Shown: positions 17,833 to 27,031 of the stretch, in pieces
How positions within the stretch are numbered: position 1 is the stretch's first letter
Layout of the letters: each line of letters begins with the position of its first letter
NCBI GenBank assembly: GCA_965203855.1
Contig: CBDBDN010000007.1
Coordinates: forward strand, 62,001-126,000
From: Bin87 sp965203855
Lineage (GTDB): Bacteria > Chloroflexota > Dehalococcoidia > Lucifugimonadales > UBA3495
Reading direction: 5' to 3'
DNA length: 64,000 nucleotides
Made by a program: the position numbers and the translations under genes
Notes under the pieces: generated by a model
What the model was told of the DNA's origin: nothing
The model's input: only the letters and a program-made list of their open reading frames with translations
Database searches by the model: none

Positions 17833-19311
17833 GTGCTGGCAGCGTTGGCGGGTAGCCCCCGCTACAAGTGGTACGCCTTTGCCGCAATGGCCGTAGGCAC
17901 TTTCGCCTCCGTCGTTGACCACGGCAGCGTTGGCGTCGCCCTCCCGTCCATCGCCGGATACTTCCAGACCGACATCCCCAGCGTCCAGTGGCTGGTCCTC
18001 GGCTACGCAATGACCATCATCGCCCTGCTGCTCCCCATGGGGCGCTTGGCCGACCTGATTGGCTCCAAACGGGTGTACATAATGGGTTGCGTGGTGTTCG
18101 TCGCCGGTTCAGTCGCCGCCGGCGCAGCCACCGAACTGCCCGCGCTGATACTATCGCGCATCGCCCAGGGCGCCGGCGCCGCAATGACGCAGGGGACGGG
18201 TATGGCCATCGTCATCGGCGCTTTCCCCTCCGCCGAGCGCGGCAAGGCCATCGGCATGATTATGACCATGGTCGGCGCCGGCGCCGTAACCGGCCCCGCG
18301 CTCGGCGGTTTCCTGGTGGACGCTTTCGGCTGGCGCGCCGTCTTTCTCGCCACCGTTCCCCTGGTGCTGGCCAGCGCCACGTTGAGCCTGCTGGTGCTGT
18401 CCGGCCAAAGCGAGGCCCGACGCGTCGGGCAGAGCCGGTTTGACTGGCTGGGCGCGGTTCTCTCATCGGCGGCGCTGCTGTCCTTGCTGCTGGGCATCAG
18501 CAACGCGCACCGCGTAGGCTGGACCTCCCCGCTGATACTGGCGGCCGCCGCCGCATTCGCCGCCCTTTTGACCGCCTTTATCTGGTGGGAACTGCGCTGC
18601 GGCAGCCCTATGCTGGAGCTGCGCCTGTTCCGCCGCCACAACTTCGCCCAGGGCACGGCGGCCAACTTCCTAACCTTTATGGGCAGCTCCGCCGTGCTGT
18701 TTATGACCCCGTTCTACCTGCAAAATGTACTGGGCTACAGCCCGTCCGTAGCCGGACTGGCCGTCGTGCCGGGAGCCGCTTGCATGGCGCTGCTGGGGCC
18801 GGTGAGCGGACGCCTCTCCGACCGTTTCGGCTGGCGCCCCTTTACCGTGGGCGGCCTGGCCTTTTCCCTGACCGGCATTGCCCTGCTGTCCCAGCTGTCG
18901 CCCAACTCCTCCCTGCTCCATGTCATCGGCGCCCTGATGCTTACCAACAGCGGGATGGGCACCTTCTATTCGCCCAACTCCAGCTCCATATTGAGCGCCG
19001 TGGAACGGGAACGGCACGGCGTCATTTCGGCGCTGCTCAACCTGATTCGCAACGGCGGCAATGTCATCAGCGTGGCCGTAGCTACCGCCATCGTAACGGC
19101 CACTATGGGGGCAATGGGCTACGAGCCCAGCCTGGATGCGGTGCGAAACGGCGTCAGCAGCGGCGTCGGCGCCGCCTTTACCGCCGGCCTGAAGTACGCC
19201 TACTTTGCAATGCTGGCCTGGGTCCTGCTGGCAATGCTGATTTCCGCGCTGCCCGCCCGCCGGTCCGTGCCAACGGAATATATCGCCGCCCCAGCGCGCC
19301 GACCCGGCTGA
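17833..19311 (+). CDS. DHA2-family MFS exporter, second copy
   Basis: A 492-residue, 14-helix MFS exporter in the same subfamily as the product of 8966-10522: both share SVVDHGSV in TM1, LLLPMGRL before loop 2-3, IWWELR.GSPMLELRLF in the central region, and PNSSSI near the C-terminus. It starts at GTG only 38 nt after the adaptor stop, so it is probably co-transcribed with the RND pair. One transcript would then encode a pump, its adaptor and a single-component exporter. The similarity suggests an old duplication with the RND genes between the copies. Confidence 0.9.
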   Translation: MLAALAGSPRYKWYAFAAMAVGTFASVVDHGSVGVALPSIAGYFQTDIPSVQWLVLGYAMTIIALLLPMGRLADLIGSKRVYIMGCVVFVAGSVAAGAATELPALILSRIAQGAGAAMTQGTGMAIVIGAFPSAERGKAIGMIMTMVGAGAVTGPALGGFLVDAFGWRAVFLATVPLVLASATLSLLVLSGQSEARRVGQSRFDWLGAVLSSAALLSLLLGISNAHRVGWTSPLILAAAAAFAALLTAFIWWELRCGSPMLELRLFRRHNFAQGTAANFLTFMGSSAVLFMTPFYLQNVLGYSPSVAGLAVVPGAACMALLGPVSGRLSDRFGWRPFTVGGLAFSLTGIALLSQLSPNSSLLHVIGALMLTNSGMGTFYSPNSSSILSAVERERHGVISALLNLIRNGGNVISVAVATAIVTATMGAMGYEPSLDAVRNGVSSGVGAAFTAGLKYAYFAMLAWVLLAMLISALPARRSVPTEYIAAPARRPG

Positions 19312-19395
19312 CGAATCGCCCCTTTCGCCGCCCAGTCCTTTCGCTGCCCAGTTGCCGATTTCATCCTGCTGAACCCCAGCGCATCCGCTATCGTT

Positions 19396-20682
19396 ATGGC
19401 TCCAATCTATGCGCCTAAATTCTACCCCCCCCCCGGACTCTACCGGGTCGCAAAGCTGATTGGCTGGAATGCGCTGCTCATTCTAGCGGGCTTGGGGCTG
19501 ATTGGACTTGCCGGAGAAGCCTACTTCCGCCTGACCAAACCCCACATGGAACGGTCGTATCCGAATGTGTTTGTCCCCGGCGTGGGCTATATGTACGCGC
19601 CCAACACGGAAGTGAACTGGACCAACTATCTGGATTTCTGGGTAACTGAGCGCACCAACAGACTGGGTTTTCTGGACCGGGAACCCGTCAGTCCGGAGCG
19701 GGCGGCGTCAAGCTGCCACATCAGCATCATCGGCGATTCTTTCGTAGATGCTCGGCAAGTGCCTATCGCCGACAAGTTTCAGACCAAGCTGATGCAGCTG
19801 GCGGCGCAGCGGCTGCCGGAACTGGACATTACTGCGTCCGCATATGGACTCAGCGGCGCCGGCCAGTTCGGGCAGCTGCCGCTTTACGATAAGTTCGCCA
19901 GCCGACTGAACCCCAAGTTGGTAGTTCTGGTCTTTGTCCTTAACGACCTGGAAAATAATTCCCCTTTGCTGAACCTGGTTTATAATGGGATAGTACCGGG
20001 TCGACATCCGCATCTAGCCGCAGACTTGGGCCCGGACGGAACCTTGCAATGGCGCTTGCCTGATCCGGATTTTCTGGCTTACGCCAGTCCCGCAAGGTCC
20101 AATCCGTTGCTTACCCGGGCGCTTTACCGAGCCGGCCGGGTATCCTGGTTCGCGCAGCGGCTGGGCGCCAAGTACCGATTGTTGCACAAAGAGTACCTAC
20201 AGGATATTTTAGTGGAGCGGCGCCGGCGCCTGGAACTCTACCGCCAGCACTATGATGATGCGGGCGTGCTTGACGGCTGGCAGCCGGAACCCGCCGCGCT
20301 GTCCGAACTCCGTGTGTTGCGTGATCAACTCGCCGCCGACAATCCCGCTCCCGCCTATCAGCAAGCCGTTACGCTTACCAGCCTGGCGCTGGGCGAATTT
20401 CAGGCCCGCGCAGAACGGGACGGCGCCGCGCTGGTAATCCTCACCGATATTAGCGCGCTCAGCTACGAGCGCGACCGCTTTAATTTCATCAGCCGTTTGG
20501 CTGCCGCGCATGGCATCCCGATCATCAACCCGCACGATTACATTCTCCGCCAGGGCGGAGACATCACCGCCGCCGTTTGGCCTCACGACGGCCACTATAA
20601 CCCGCAAGGCCACCAGTGGGAAGCCGAAGCCCTGCTGGAATGGCTGGAACAAAACCCGGAAGTTTGCCAGCGGGATGGCTAA
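19396..20682 (+). CDS. Membrane-anchored SGNH-hydrolase-like protein
   Basis: A 428-residue protein with one N-terminal transmembrane helix (about 22-45) and an extracytoplasmic SGNH/GDSL-type domain. Block I reads IIGDSFVDARQ with Ser115. The block III Asn is in FVLNDLENN (about 178-186), and the block V pair Asp/His is in WPHDGHYNPQGH near residue 400. Such proteins de-O-acetylate or transfer acyl groups on cell-wall or surface polysaccharides, often beside acyltransferases. Here no partner is adjacent, so the substrate is unknown. It converges with the amidase gene; only 12 nt separate the two stops. Confidence 0.8.
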   Translation: MAPIYAPKFYPPPGLYRVAKLIGWNALLILAGLGLIGLAGEAYFRLTKPHMERSYPNVFVPGVGYMYAPNTEVNWTNYLDFWVTERTNRLGFLDREPVSPERAASSCHISIIGDSFVDARQVPIADKFQTKLMQLAAQRLPELDITASAYGLSGAGQFGQLPLYDKFASRLNPKLVVLVFVLNDLENNSPLLNLVYNGIVPGRHPHLAADLGPDGTLQWRLPDPDFLAYASPARSNPLLTRALYRAGRVSWFAQRLGAKYRLLHKEYLQDILVERRRRLELYRQHYDDAGVLDGWQPEPAALSELRVLRDQLAADNPAPAYQQAVTLTSLALGEFQARAERDGAALVILTDISALSYERDRFNFISRLAAAHGIPIINPHDYILRQGGDITAAVWPHDGHYNPQGHQWEAEALLEWLEQNPEVCQRDG

Positions 20683-20694
20683 CTGATGCGAGAG

Positions 20695-21909
20695 TTAGTT
20701 GATGCTGCCTAACGCGTCGGCCAGCTCCAGCAGCCGCTCGTCCGCCCCGTACTCCCCCAGCAGCGACAACCCCACCGGCAGCCCATCCACTTCCGCCAGC
20801 GGCAGGCTGATTTGCGGGCGCCCCGTATTGCCGGCAATAGATGTCAAGGCGCTGTTGCGGAGGCGCAGCGCATGGCGTTCCGAAACCCTCTGCCCCACCG
20901 GGGGCGCCGGCCCTACCGTGCTCGGCAGGCAGACCGCCGTAACGCCATCAGCATAAATTTCATCCATCCGTGCGATAATAGCCGCGCGGCCGGCCTGCGC
21001 CGCATTAACCTGGGCATCGGTTACGGAACGGGCCATTGCATAACGGTCGGACACTTCAAAGCTCAACGCCGGGTTCACCGCGTCAATCCAGTCCCGCACC
21101 GATTCCCACGCCTCGCGGCTTTGCAGAATTTGCTGATGTTCCGACCATTCGGCAAGCGAAGTTGGCGACAGCGTTGCGGTTGCTACTTCATCAAACAGCT
21201 TGCTAACGGCTGCCACCGCCGGTTCCAAAGCGGCGGCGGTAGCCGGTTCCGCCAGCGCAAAAGCATCGGCGGCGATGACCAGCCGGCGCGGGCGGGGCGT
21301 GTCCGTTCCCGTTTCCGACGGCAACAGCTCCGCGCCTACTCTGGCGAAAATATCGGCAGTGCGCGCAAACCAGCCGATGGTATCGTAGCTGGGCGCTTGC
21401 AGCAGCATCCCGTACCGCGGTATCCGCCTGTGTGTCGGACGCAGGCCGTACAGTCCGCAAAAACTGGCCGGCACCCGCACCGAGCCGCCGGTGTCCGACC
21501 CTAATGCGAAATCAACGGCGCCCCCGGCCACTGCCGCCGCCGACCCGCTGGACGACCCGCCCGGCACCCGTCCGGGAGCGCGCGGGTTGACGGGCGTACC
21601 ATAATGGGAGTTCTCGCCAAAAATGCCCCGCGTCAGCTCGTCCGTAATAGTCTTGCCCGCCATTGCGGCCCCGGCGTCCACCAGACGCTGCACAACCCAG
21701 GCGTTAGCAACGGCCGGCGGATGCGTGGCCCGCCAGTGCGGATTGCCGCATCCGGTGATGTGGCCGGCTACATCAAAAATGTCCTTGGCGGCAAAAGTGA
21801 GGCCGTACAGCGGGCCGCCGGGTGCTCCGGGCAGATAAGCCCGGCTGTCGCGGCAAAATGCGTTGAGCCGGTCAGCGGCGCCGCCGAAACTTTGCAGCGT
21901 ACTCATCAT
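20695..21909 (-). CDS. Amidase-signature family hydrolase
   Basis: A 404-residue amidase with the Ser-cisSer-Lys triad: the Lys in FAAKDIFDVAG (about 41-51), cis-Ser in GRVPGGSSSGSAAAVAGG (about 132-150) and the nucleophile in GSDTGGSVRVPAS. It is shorter than GatA and lacks GatA C-terminal features, so it fits a stand-alone amidase acting on small amides. It lies 6 nt downstream of the acyl-CoA-dehydrogenase-like gene on the same strand and is likely co-transcribed with it, suggesting a joint catabolic step on an amide or N-containing substrate. Confidence 0.9.
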   Translation of the reverse strand: MMSTLQSFGGAADRLNAFCRDSRAYLPGAPGGPLYGLTFAAKDIFDVAGHITGCGNPHWRATHPPAVANAWVVQRLVDAGAAMAGKTITDELTRGIFGENSHYGTPVNPRAPGRVPGGSSSGSAAAVAGGAVDFALGSDTGGSVRVPASFCGLYGLRPTHRRIPRYGMLLQAPSYDTIGWFARTADIFARVGAELLPSETGTDTPRPRRLVIAADAFALAEPATAAALEPAVAAVSKLFDEVATATLSPTSLAEWSEHQQILQSREAWESVRDWIDAVNPALSFEVSDRYAMARSVTDAQVNAAQAGRAAIIARMDEIYADGVTAVCLPSTVGPAPPVGQRVSERHALRLRNSALTSIAGNTGRPQISLPLAEVDGLPVGLSLLGEYGADERLLELADALGSIN

Positions 21910-21915
21910 CAGAAC

Positions 21916-23118
21916 CTAAAATGCGCCCTGCGGATCCAGCCCCAGAAAATACTGCCCGGCAGTTTCGTAATGCACATAATGCCCCTGCACGTGCTGCGTG
22001 ATTACACGCATATCCTGGAAACGCCGCTGGATGGGATTCGTCTGGTAAATGGCGCCGGCGCCGCACAGCGTATAAGCGGTATCCACCACCTGCGCCGCCG
22101 TCCGAATAGCATGGGTAGCCGCCACCCGCAAATGGATGCGCTGTTGCAAAGTAACGCTGCGGTCCTGGACGGCGGCGTCCCAGACGGCGGCGGCGCTGTC
22201 GCGCAGCAATGCTTTGGCAGAGGCGTGCAGCGCGTGGGCCTCCCCGACGGTGCGCTGCGTAGTCTGCTGGTCCCGCAGCAGGACGCCGGAGCGGAACGGC
22301 ACCCTGGTCTCGGCCACTCCAATGGCGATGTCCAGGCTTTTGCGAGCCACCCCCAGCGCCACGGTGGCAAAGCCGGCAGCGAACAGCAGAGTGCGCGAGA
22401 TGACATACAGCGGCCCCTCGGCCCAAGGCGGCCCGTCCTGAATGTAAGTATGTTCCTCCGGGATGAACCGGTTGTCCACATCAAAACTGAAACTACCCGT
22501 ACCGCGCAGCCCGGCTACCTGCCACAGGTCAACCATCTTAACTTCGGATTTGGGCATCAGCAGGATACGCGGCTCTTGCTGGCCGGCGGCGGTTCCGTTC
22601 TGCGATTCCGCGTTGACGACGGGAGACAGGGCGGCAATCCAGGTAGCATGGTCGCTGCCGCTGCTGAGGTTCCAGCGACCGTTCAGGCGGTAGCCGCCCG
22701 GTTCGGGAACGGCGCGGCAACCCGGCGTCGGCGGCCCGTTGGTTACCACCGCCCGCGGCTCATCCCAAATCCGCCGCGCCGTAGCAACCGGCATCCGGGA
22801 TGCGCTGGTAGCGAATACATTGTTCTGGTTGAGGCACCAGGCCGTGCTGGCGTCAACGCCGGCGAACCGTTCCAGGATTTGCAGAAAGTCGGGATGCGCC
22901 AGCTCGGCGCCGCCCAGTTCCCGTGGCAGCAGCAGACGGAAAAATCCGGCGTCGGCCATCGCCCCCGCCAAGTCGGCCGGCAGCTGCCGGTCGGCGTCAA
23001 TACGGTCAGCGGCCGCGGCGGCCTGGCCGGCGAAATCGTCCGCCCGCTCTAGATAATACGCAATGTCGCGGGCCGCACTGGTAGCGGCAGTACTGGTGGC
23101 GGTAGTGGCAGTCATCAT
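21916..23118 (-). CDS. Acyl-CoA-dehydrogenase-fold flavoprotein
   Basis: A 400-residue protein with the acyl-CoA dehydrogenase fold. An N-terminal helical domain carries FFRLLLPRELGG, the middle beta domain contains GRWNLSSGSDHATWIAA, and the C-terminal helices end with TLCGAGAIYQTNPIQRRFQDM. The TxGSxF-type flavin segment (GLRGTGSFSFDVD) and the absence of the usual catalytic Glu context suggest the group D monooxygenases (DszC/HsaA-like), which use reduced flavin to hydroxylate or desulfurise substrates. An ordinary dehydrogenase cannot be excluded. The start is taken at ATG 23118; the longer frame begins with TTG. A TATACT-GGCGGC promoter block lies about 25 nt upstream. Confidence 0.82.
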   Translation of the reverse strand: MMTATTATSTAATSAARDIAYYLERADDFAGQAAAAADRIDADRQLPADLAGAMADAGFFRLLLPRELGGAELAHPDFLQILERFAGVDASTAWCLNQNNVFATSASRMPVATARRIWDEPRAVVTNGPPTPGCRAVPEPGGYRLNGRWNLSSGSDHATWIAALSPVVNAESQNGTAAGQQEPRILLMPKSEVKMVDLWQVAGLRGTGSFSFDVDNRFIPEEHTYIQDGPPWAEGPLYVISRTLLFAAGFATVALGVARKSLDIAIGVAETRVPFRSGVLLRDQQTTQRTVGEAHALHASAKALLRDSAAAVWDAAVQDRSVTLQQRIHLRVAATHAIRTAAQVVDTAYTLCGAGAIYQTNPIQRRFQDMRVITQHVQGHYVHYETAGQYFLGLDPQGAF

Positions 23119-23602
23119 CGCTCTCAATCGTAGGTTAGTGCGCCGCCAGTATAACGCAGCGCCGCCGGCTGCGCCATAACCGCTGGCCAGGATATTCTTT
23201 ACATAACTGACAACGGTTTTATATCGGTGCGCCCCGAATGGCTGCCGCCGTACTGCCAGCGGATGGGCGCAAAACCCATTGCCCCCGCCCGTTAAGAATA
23301 CCCCCTACGGCAAAAAGAGCAGCGCTATTATGGCCTAGCGTAGGTAATCCGACAGCCTGGCGGTTTCCTGGCACACGCAGGGAAGGTCTCTTATTCATCC
23401 GATGCAAACCGGAATCCATGCGCTATGATGAACTTCGGTTTGCGCCGGAATAACGGAAAACTAAACCCCCTAATCGGATACGCCGCCCTTGGCCGTTCTA
23501 CCGGTTGACGCCGCCGCATTCGTATTCTAGACTGCTCCCGTCATTTTGTGCCGGCCCGCTTGTCTCGGTGCCCCGCCGCTTGAACCTATCGGAGCGTTTC
23601 CA
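23119..23602. other. Divergent intergenic region
   Basis: No supported gene. It contains the minus-strand -10 block TATACT-GGCGGC (23142-23153) and a degenerate, stretched copy of the dispersed palindrome (about 23408-23455). The end holds the GGAG (23591-23594) used by the selenoprotein gene. Confidence 0.6.
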
Positions 23603-25327
23603 ATGAAGCTGCAAGTTATGTCCCCCGCCGCCGACCGCGTTGATTTCAAGGTGCCGCCGGCCCGCCGGCTGGATACGCTGGACGGCAAGACGATTGGCCT
23701 TTACAACAATATGACCGGCGGCGCCGATGTGGCCGTAGAACGCGTTGCCGCGCATCTGGCCCGCCGTTTCCCTGATGTCAAGTTTGAGCGTTACGGCGGC
23801 GATTTGCGTCCCGGGCGGCCAGTGTTGAGCCGCGGCGTACATATTGACGAGGACGAGGCGGCTATCATCGCCGGCGAAGTGGATGCGATGATTGGCGCCA
23901 CCGCGCATTGAGGGGGTTGCACGTCGTGGCTTGCCCACGACATGGTTGCAATGGAAAAGGCCGGCGTCCCCGCCGTTGGCATCGCCGCCCGCAGTTTCGC
24001 CCGCGCCTGGCAGTCTTGCGTGGACGGCTGGGGGCAGCCCGGCGCCGCTTTCGTTACTATTCCCCACGCTACTACCGGCCAGCAGCCCGACTACATTCAT
24101 CAGATGGTGGACGGGCAGATTGACGACATTATCGCCGGCCTTACTACGCTGACGGCCTCAACCACCGGCCGTTTGTCTAACGGCAACGGCAGCCATGACC
24201 CGGAATCTTTCATCGTGGAGCTGGACGATTCCCCCTTTGGCCTGGACGCCGTGAACCGTTTCTTTGAGGAACGGGACTGGAGCGACGGCATTCCGGTGGT
24301 TCCGCCCACGCCGGCCGCGGTTGAGGCGATGCTGCAAGGCACCCGCCGCGCTCCGCAGGATCTGGTGATGGTGATGGAACCCGGCTTTGGCCTGGCCACC
24401 GTGGAGAAAATCGCCGTCAACGCCGTGATGGCCGGTTGCCAGCCGGCGCAGTTCCCCATCCTGCTGGCGGCCCTGGACTGCATCGCCCAGCCCGAAATGA
24501 ACCATCGGGATATGCAGGTTTCCGGCCACACCGAAGCGCCGCTGATTCTGGTCAACGGCCCCATCGCCCAAAAGGCCGGCATCAACGCCGGCACTTCCGC
24601 AATGGGCCCCGGTGTGATCAACAAGGCGAACACGGCCATCGGGCGCGCCCTGCGTCTCTGCCTGATTAACATCGGGTACTGCAAGGCCGGCGCCGGCGAC
24701 CCCAATTTTATCGGCCTGCCCACCAAGTTCGGAATGTGCATCGCCGAAAACGAGGAGGTCAGCCCCTGGCCGCCCTATCATGTGGACCAAGGCTATGGCC
24801 CCGATGACAGCGCCGTTACGGTGGTAACCGTAACCGGCCCTACCGACATTCTGGATTCCGGCTCGCGCAACCATCAGGATACGCTGGAAAACATTGCCGC
24901 GATGATGTTCTACCGGCACGCTGGCGGGGGCGGCTGGATCCGCGGCCGGCAGTCGGCGCAAGTAGGCCATACCAGCAAGCGCGTGCCGTACCAGGGTCCG
25001 TACCATCCCATAATGCTCAGCCCGTCCCGCGCCGTCATCTTGAACAACGCCGGAATGTCCAAGCAGGACGCGCAGGAATGGCTGCATCAGCGCTGCCGCG
25101 TCAGTTTGCAGGACGCCATCAGCAGCCGGCCGATGCCCGCCGACGCCGGCGGCAACTGGCTGACGCACCCGGAGTTGCAGCATCTAGCCGCCGACCCGGA
25201 CGCTACCATACCGGCGCTGGAATCCCCGGAGCAGTATCTGCTGTTCGTAACCGGCGGCTCTACCCACTACGCCAACTTTTTCTACGGCACCTATGGCATC
25301 GCCACGATGCCGGTGGAAAGCGTCTGA
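23603..25327 (+). CDS. UGSC-type selenoprotein with fused C-terminal domain
   Basis: One frame runs from ATG 23603 (GGAG 8 nt upstream) to 25327, interrupted only by TGA at 23909-23911, codon 103. The codons after it read GGCTSWLAHDMVAMEKAGVP, so the site reads U-G-G-C, at the position where UGSC-family (seleno)proteins carry U/C-G-S-C followed by TSW..HD and an E.(R/K)-.G-(I/V)-P helix. A hairpin starts 6 nt after the TGA (23917-23951). The 574-residue product has a UGSC domain (1-180) and a C-terminal domain of about 390 residues with DWSDGIPVVPPT and many conserved Gly/Asn motifs, of unknown fold to me. A redox role via the Sec-Cys pair is inferred. A nonsense mutation is the alternative. 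Confidence 0.85.
23912..23951 (+). promoter_or_regulatory. Bacterial SECIS-like hairpin
   Basis: GTCGTGG (23923-23929) and CCACGAC (23935-23941) form a 7-bp stem with loop CTTGC. TTGCA (23917-23921) and TGCAA (23947-23951) can extend it below a small internal loop. The apical loop begins 19 nt after the TGA, inside the 16-37 nt range known for bacterial SECIS elements. If the top G-C pair opens, the loop begins with G, as SelB recognition usually needs. Confidence 0.65.
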
Positions 25328-25455
25328 CGGGCTTGGCCCCTGTTGCCGTACTGGTCGGCGCGCCGCACAATGCCGCAATACGGGCCGCGCGTCATTGACA
25401 GCGGCGGCGGCCCGTTGGTACTATTGCGCCCACTATAATCAAGCGGAACCGCACT

Positions 25456-26985
25456 ATGTCCATCTCCAACAAGCGGGTGATGCTCATTGAGCCGCCCTTT
25501 AATCGCCTGTACCATGACAATATGTCATTGGTGAAATACCCTTTGTCCTTGGGCTACCTTTCCGGCGCCGTGCTGAAATGGACGGATTGGGAAGTGCAGA
25601 CCTACAATGCGGATTTCAACCCGCGCAAAGCCGCTACGATGAGCTACGGCTATCTGATTGGCGAGGGATTTGCCCGCTACCTGCGGACGCTGAACGATGC
25701 CGATGCCGACATTTGGGCGGAAATCAGGCAGGCCATTGCCGACTTCAGCCCCGATGTAGTCGGTATTACCGCCAAGACGCAGAACTTTACTTCGGCAACG
25801 ATGGTAGCCCGCATCGCCAAGTCGCTGAATCCCGATACGCTGGTGATAACCGGCGGGCCGCACGCTACGCTGTCCACTGAAAACGCCCTGACTTGCGCCG
25901 ACATTGACATCGCGGTGCGCGGCGAGGGCGAAATGACGCTGGTAGAGCTGCTTAAAGCGCGGGGCGGCGGCAATTCCCTGGACGACATTGCCGGCACCGC
26001 TTGCCGCCGGAATGACCGCGTCGTGTTCGCCCCTCCGCGCACTAATATGCCCGACCTGGACGAACTGCCTTTCCCGGCAGAGGCCGCGCCGGAAGTGCTG
26101 CGGGATTACGAGCATTATCCTGTTGAAGCATTCCAGTTCATCTTTGCCGCGCGGGGCTGCCCGTACAGCTGCACTTTCTGCGAATCCAAGGCCATCTGGA
26201 CGCAGAAAACCCGCTGGCGTTCTCCTGAAAATGTAGTGCGGGAAATCAAGGCGCTGCGGGAGCGCGGCCTGAACTATGTCTATTTTGACGACGATACTTT
26301 CGGCATCCAGAACCGCTACATCAAGGAACTGTGCAACTTGATGGAAACGGAACTGCCCGGCCTGCGCTGGGGCTGCGAAATGACCGTAGCCATCAGCAAA
26401 GAGGAATCGCTGGAATATATGCGCCGCGCCGGCTGCATTCTGGTGATGATGGGCGTCGAATCCGGCAACAACGAAATGCTCCGCAAGGTCAAGAAAGCGC
26501 AGACCATTGAGAAGGCGTATAGCGCAGTGCAGCTGTACCGCGACAAGGGCATTGAGATCCAGACTTTCTTTATGATTGGGTTCCCGGAGGAAACTGAGGA
26601 GACCTTGCAGGATACCCTTACCGCAATCAAGAACATCGCCGCCGATTACATCATACTCAGCGTCTTTACGCCCTATCCCGGTTCGCAGCTCTTTCAGGTC
26701 TGCAAAGAGCTGGGCGTGGTGGATGACGACTTTGATGTTACCTACTACAACCACCAAAGCCCGCAAAACTGCTTCACCGCGTACATTCCGCCGGAGCGTT
26801 TTCGGGAATTGGTCAAGGAAGTAGCCGCCGTCGTGGACCGCAAAAACAACCGCGCCTTGTCGCGGCGCGCTTTGCGGCTACTGCGACAGCGCGGCCTGTT
26901 CTACACCTCTAAACGCTGCGCCAAGTTCCTGGCATCCCGGCTGACCGTAGCCTGCGAGCGCGCCCTCAGCCCCAGCTTGCGGTAA
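25456..26985 (+). CDS. B12-binding-domain radical SAM protein
   Basis: A 509-residue protein. Residues 1-180 resemble the cobalamin-binding Rossmann domain (RVMLIEPPF, DVVGITAKT, VITGGPHATLS, VRGEGE). A radical SAM core with Cys235, Cys239 and Cys242 (RGCPYSCTFCES) follows, and ends with MIGFPEETEETLQDTL and FTPYPGSQLF. The domain order is that of class B radical SAM enzymes, which often methylate unreactive carbons or build cofactors, lipids or antibiotics. The classical DxHxxG cobalamin His motif is not evident. It stands 129 nt after the selenoprotein and 47 nt before nadC, so it may be part of a loose operon. The substrate is unknown. Confidence 0.9.
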   Translation: MSISNKRVMLIEPPFNRLYHDNMSLVKYPLSLGYLSGAVLKWTDWEVQTYNADFNPRKAATMSYGYLIGEGFARYLRTLNDADADIWAEIRQAIADFSPDVVGITAKTQNFTSATMVARIAKSLNPDTLVITGGPHATLSTENALTCADIDIAVRGEGEMTLVELLKARGGGNSLDDIAGTACRRNDRVVFAPPRTNMPDLDELPFPAEAAPEVLRDYEHYPVEAFQFIFAARGCPYSCTFCESKAIWTQKTRWRSPENVVREIKALRERGLNYVYFDDDTFGIQNRYIKELCNLMETELPGLRWGCEMTVAISKEESLEYMRRAGCILVMMGVESGNNEMLRKVKKAQTIEKAYSAVQLYRDKGIEIQTFFMIGFPEETEETLQDTLTAIKNIAADYIILSVFTPYPGSQLFQVCKELGVVDDDFDVTYYNHQSPQNCFTAYIPPERFRELVKEVAAVVDRKNNRALSRRALRLLRQRGLFYTSKRCAKFLASRLTVACERALSPSLR

Positions 26986-27031
26986 ATCCCGATCGCAAAG
27001 GAAACGCTGTCCTGCGCCGCCGAATTGCCTT

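Noticed and set aside
23942..25327. A separate gene starting after the TGA of the selenoprotein
   Set aside because: The frame continues upstream of this ATG through conserved GGCTSW residues directly after the TGA, and no ribosome site precedes it.
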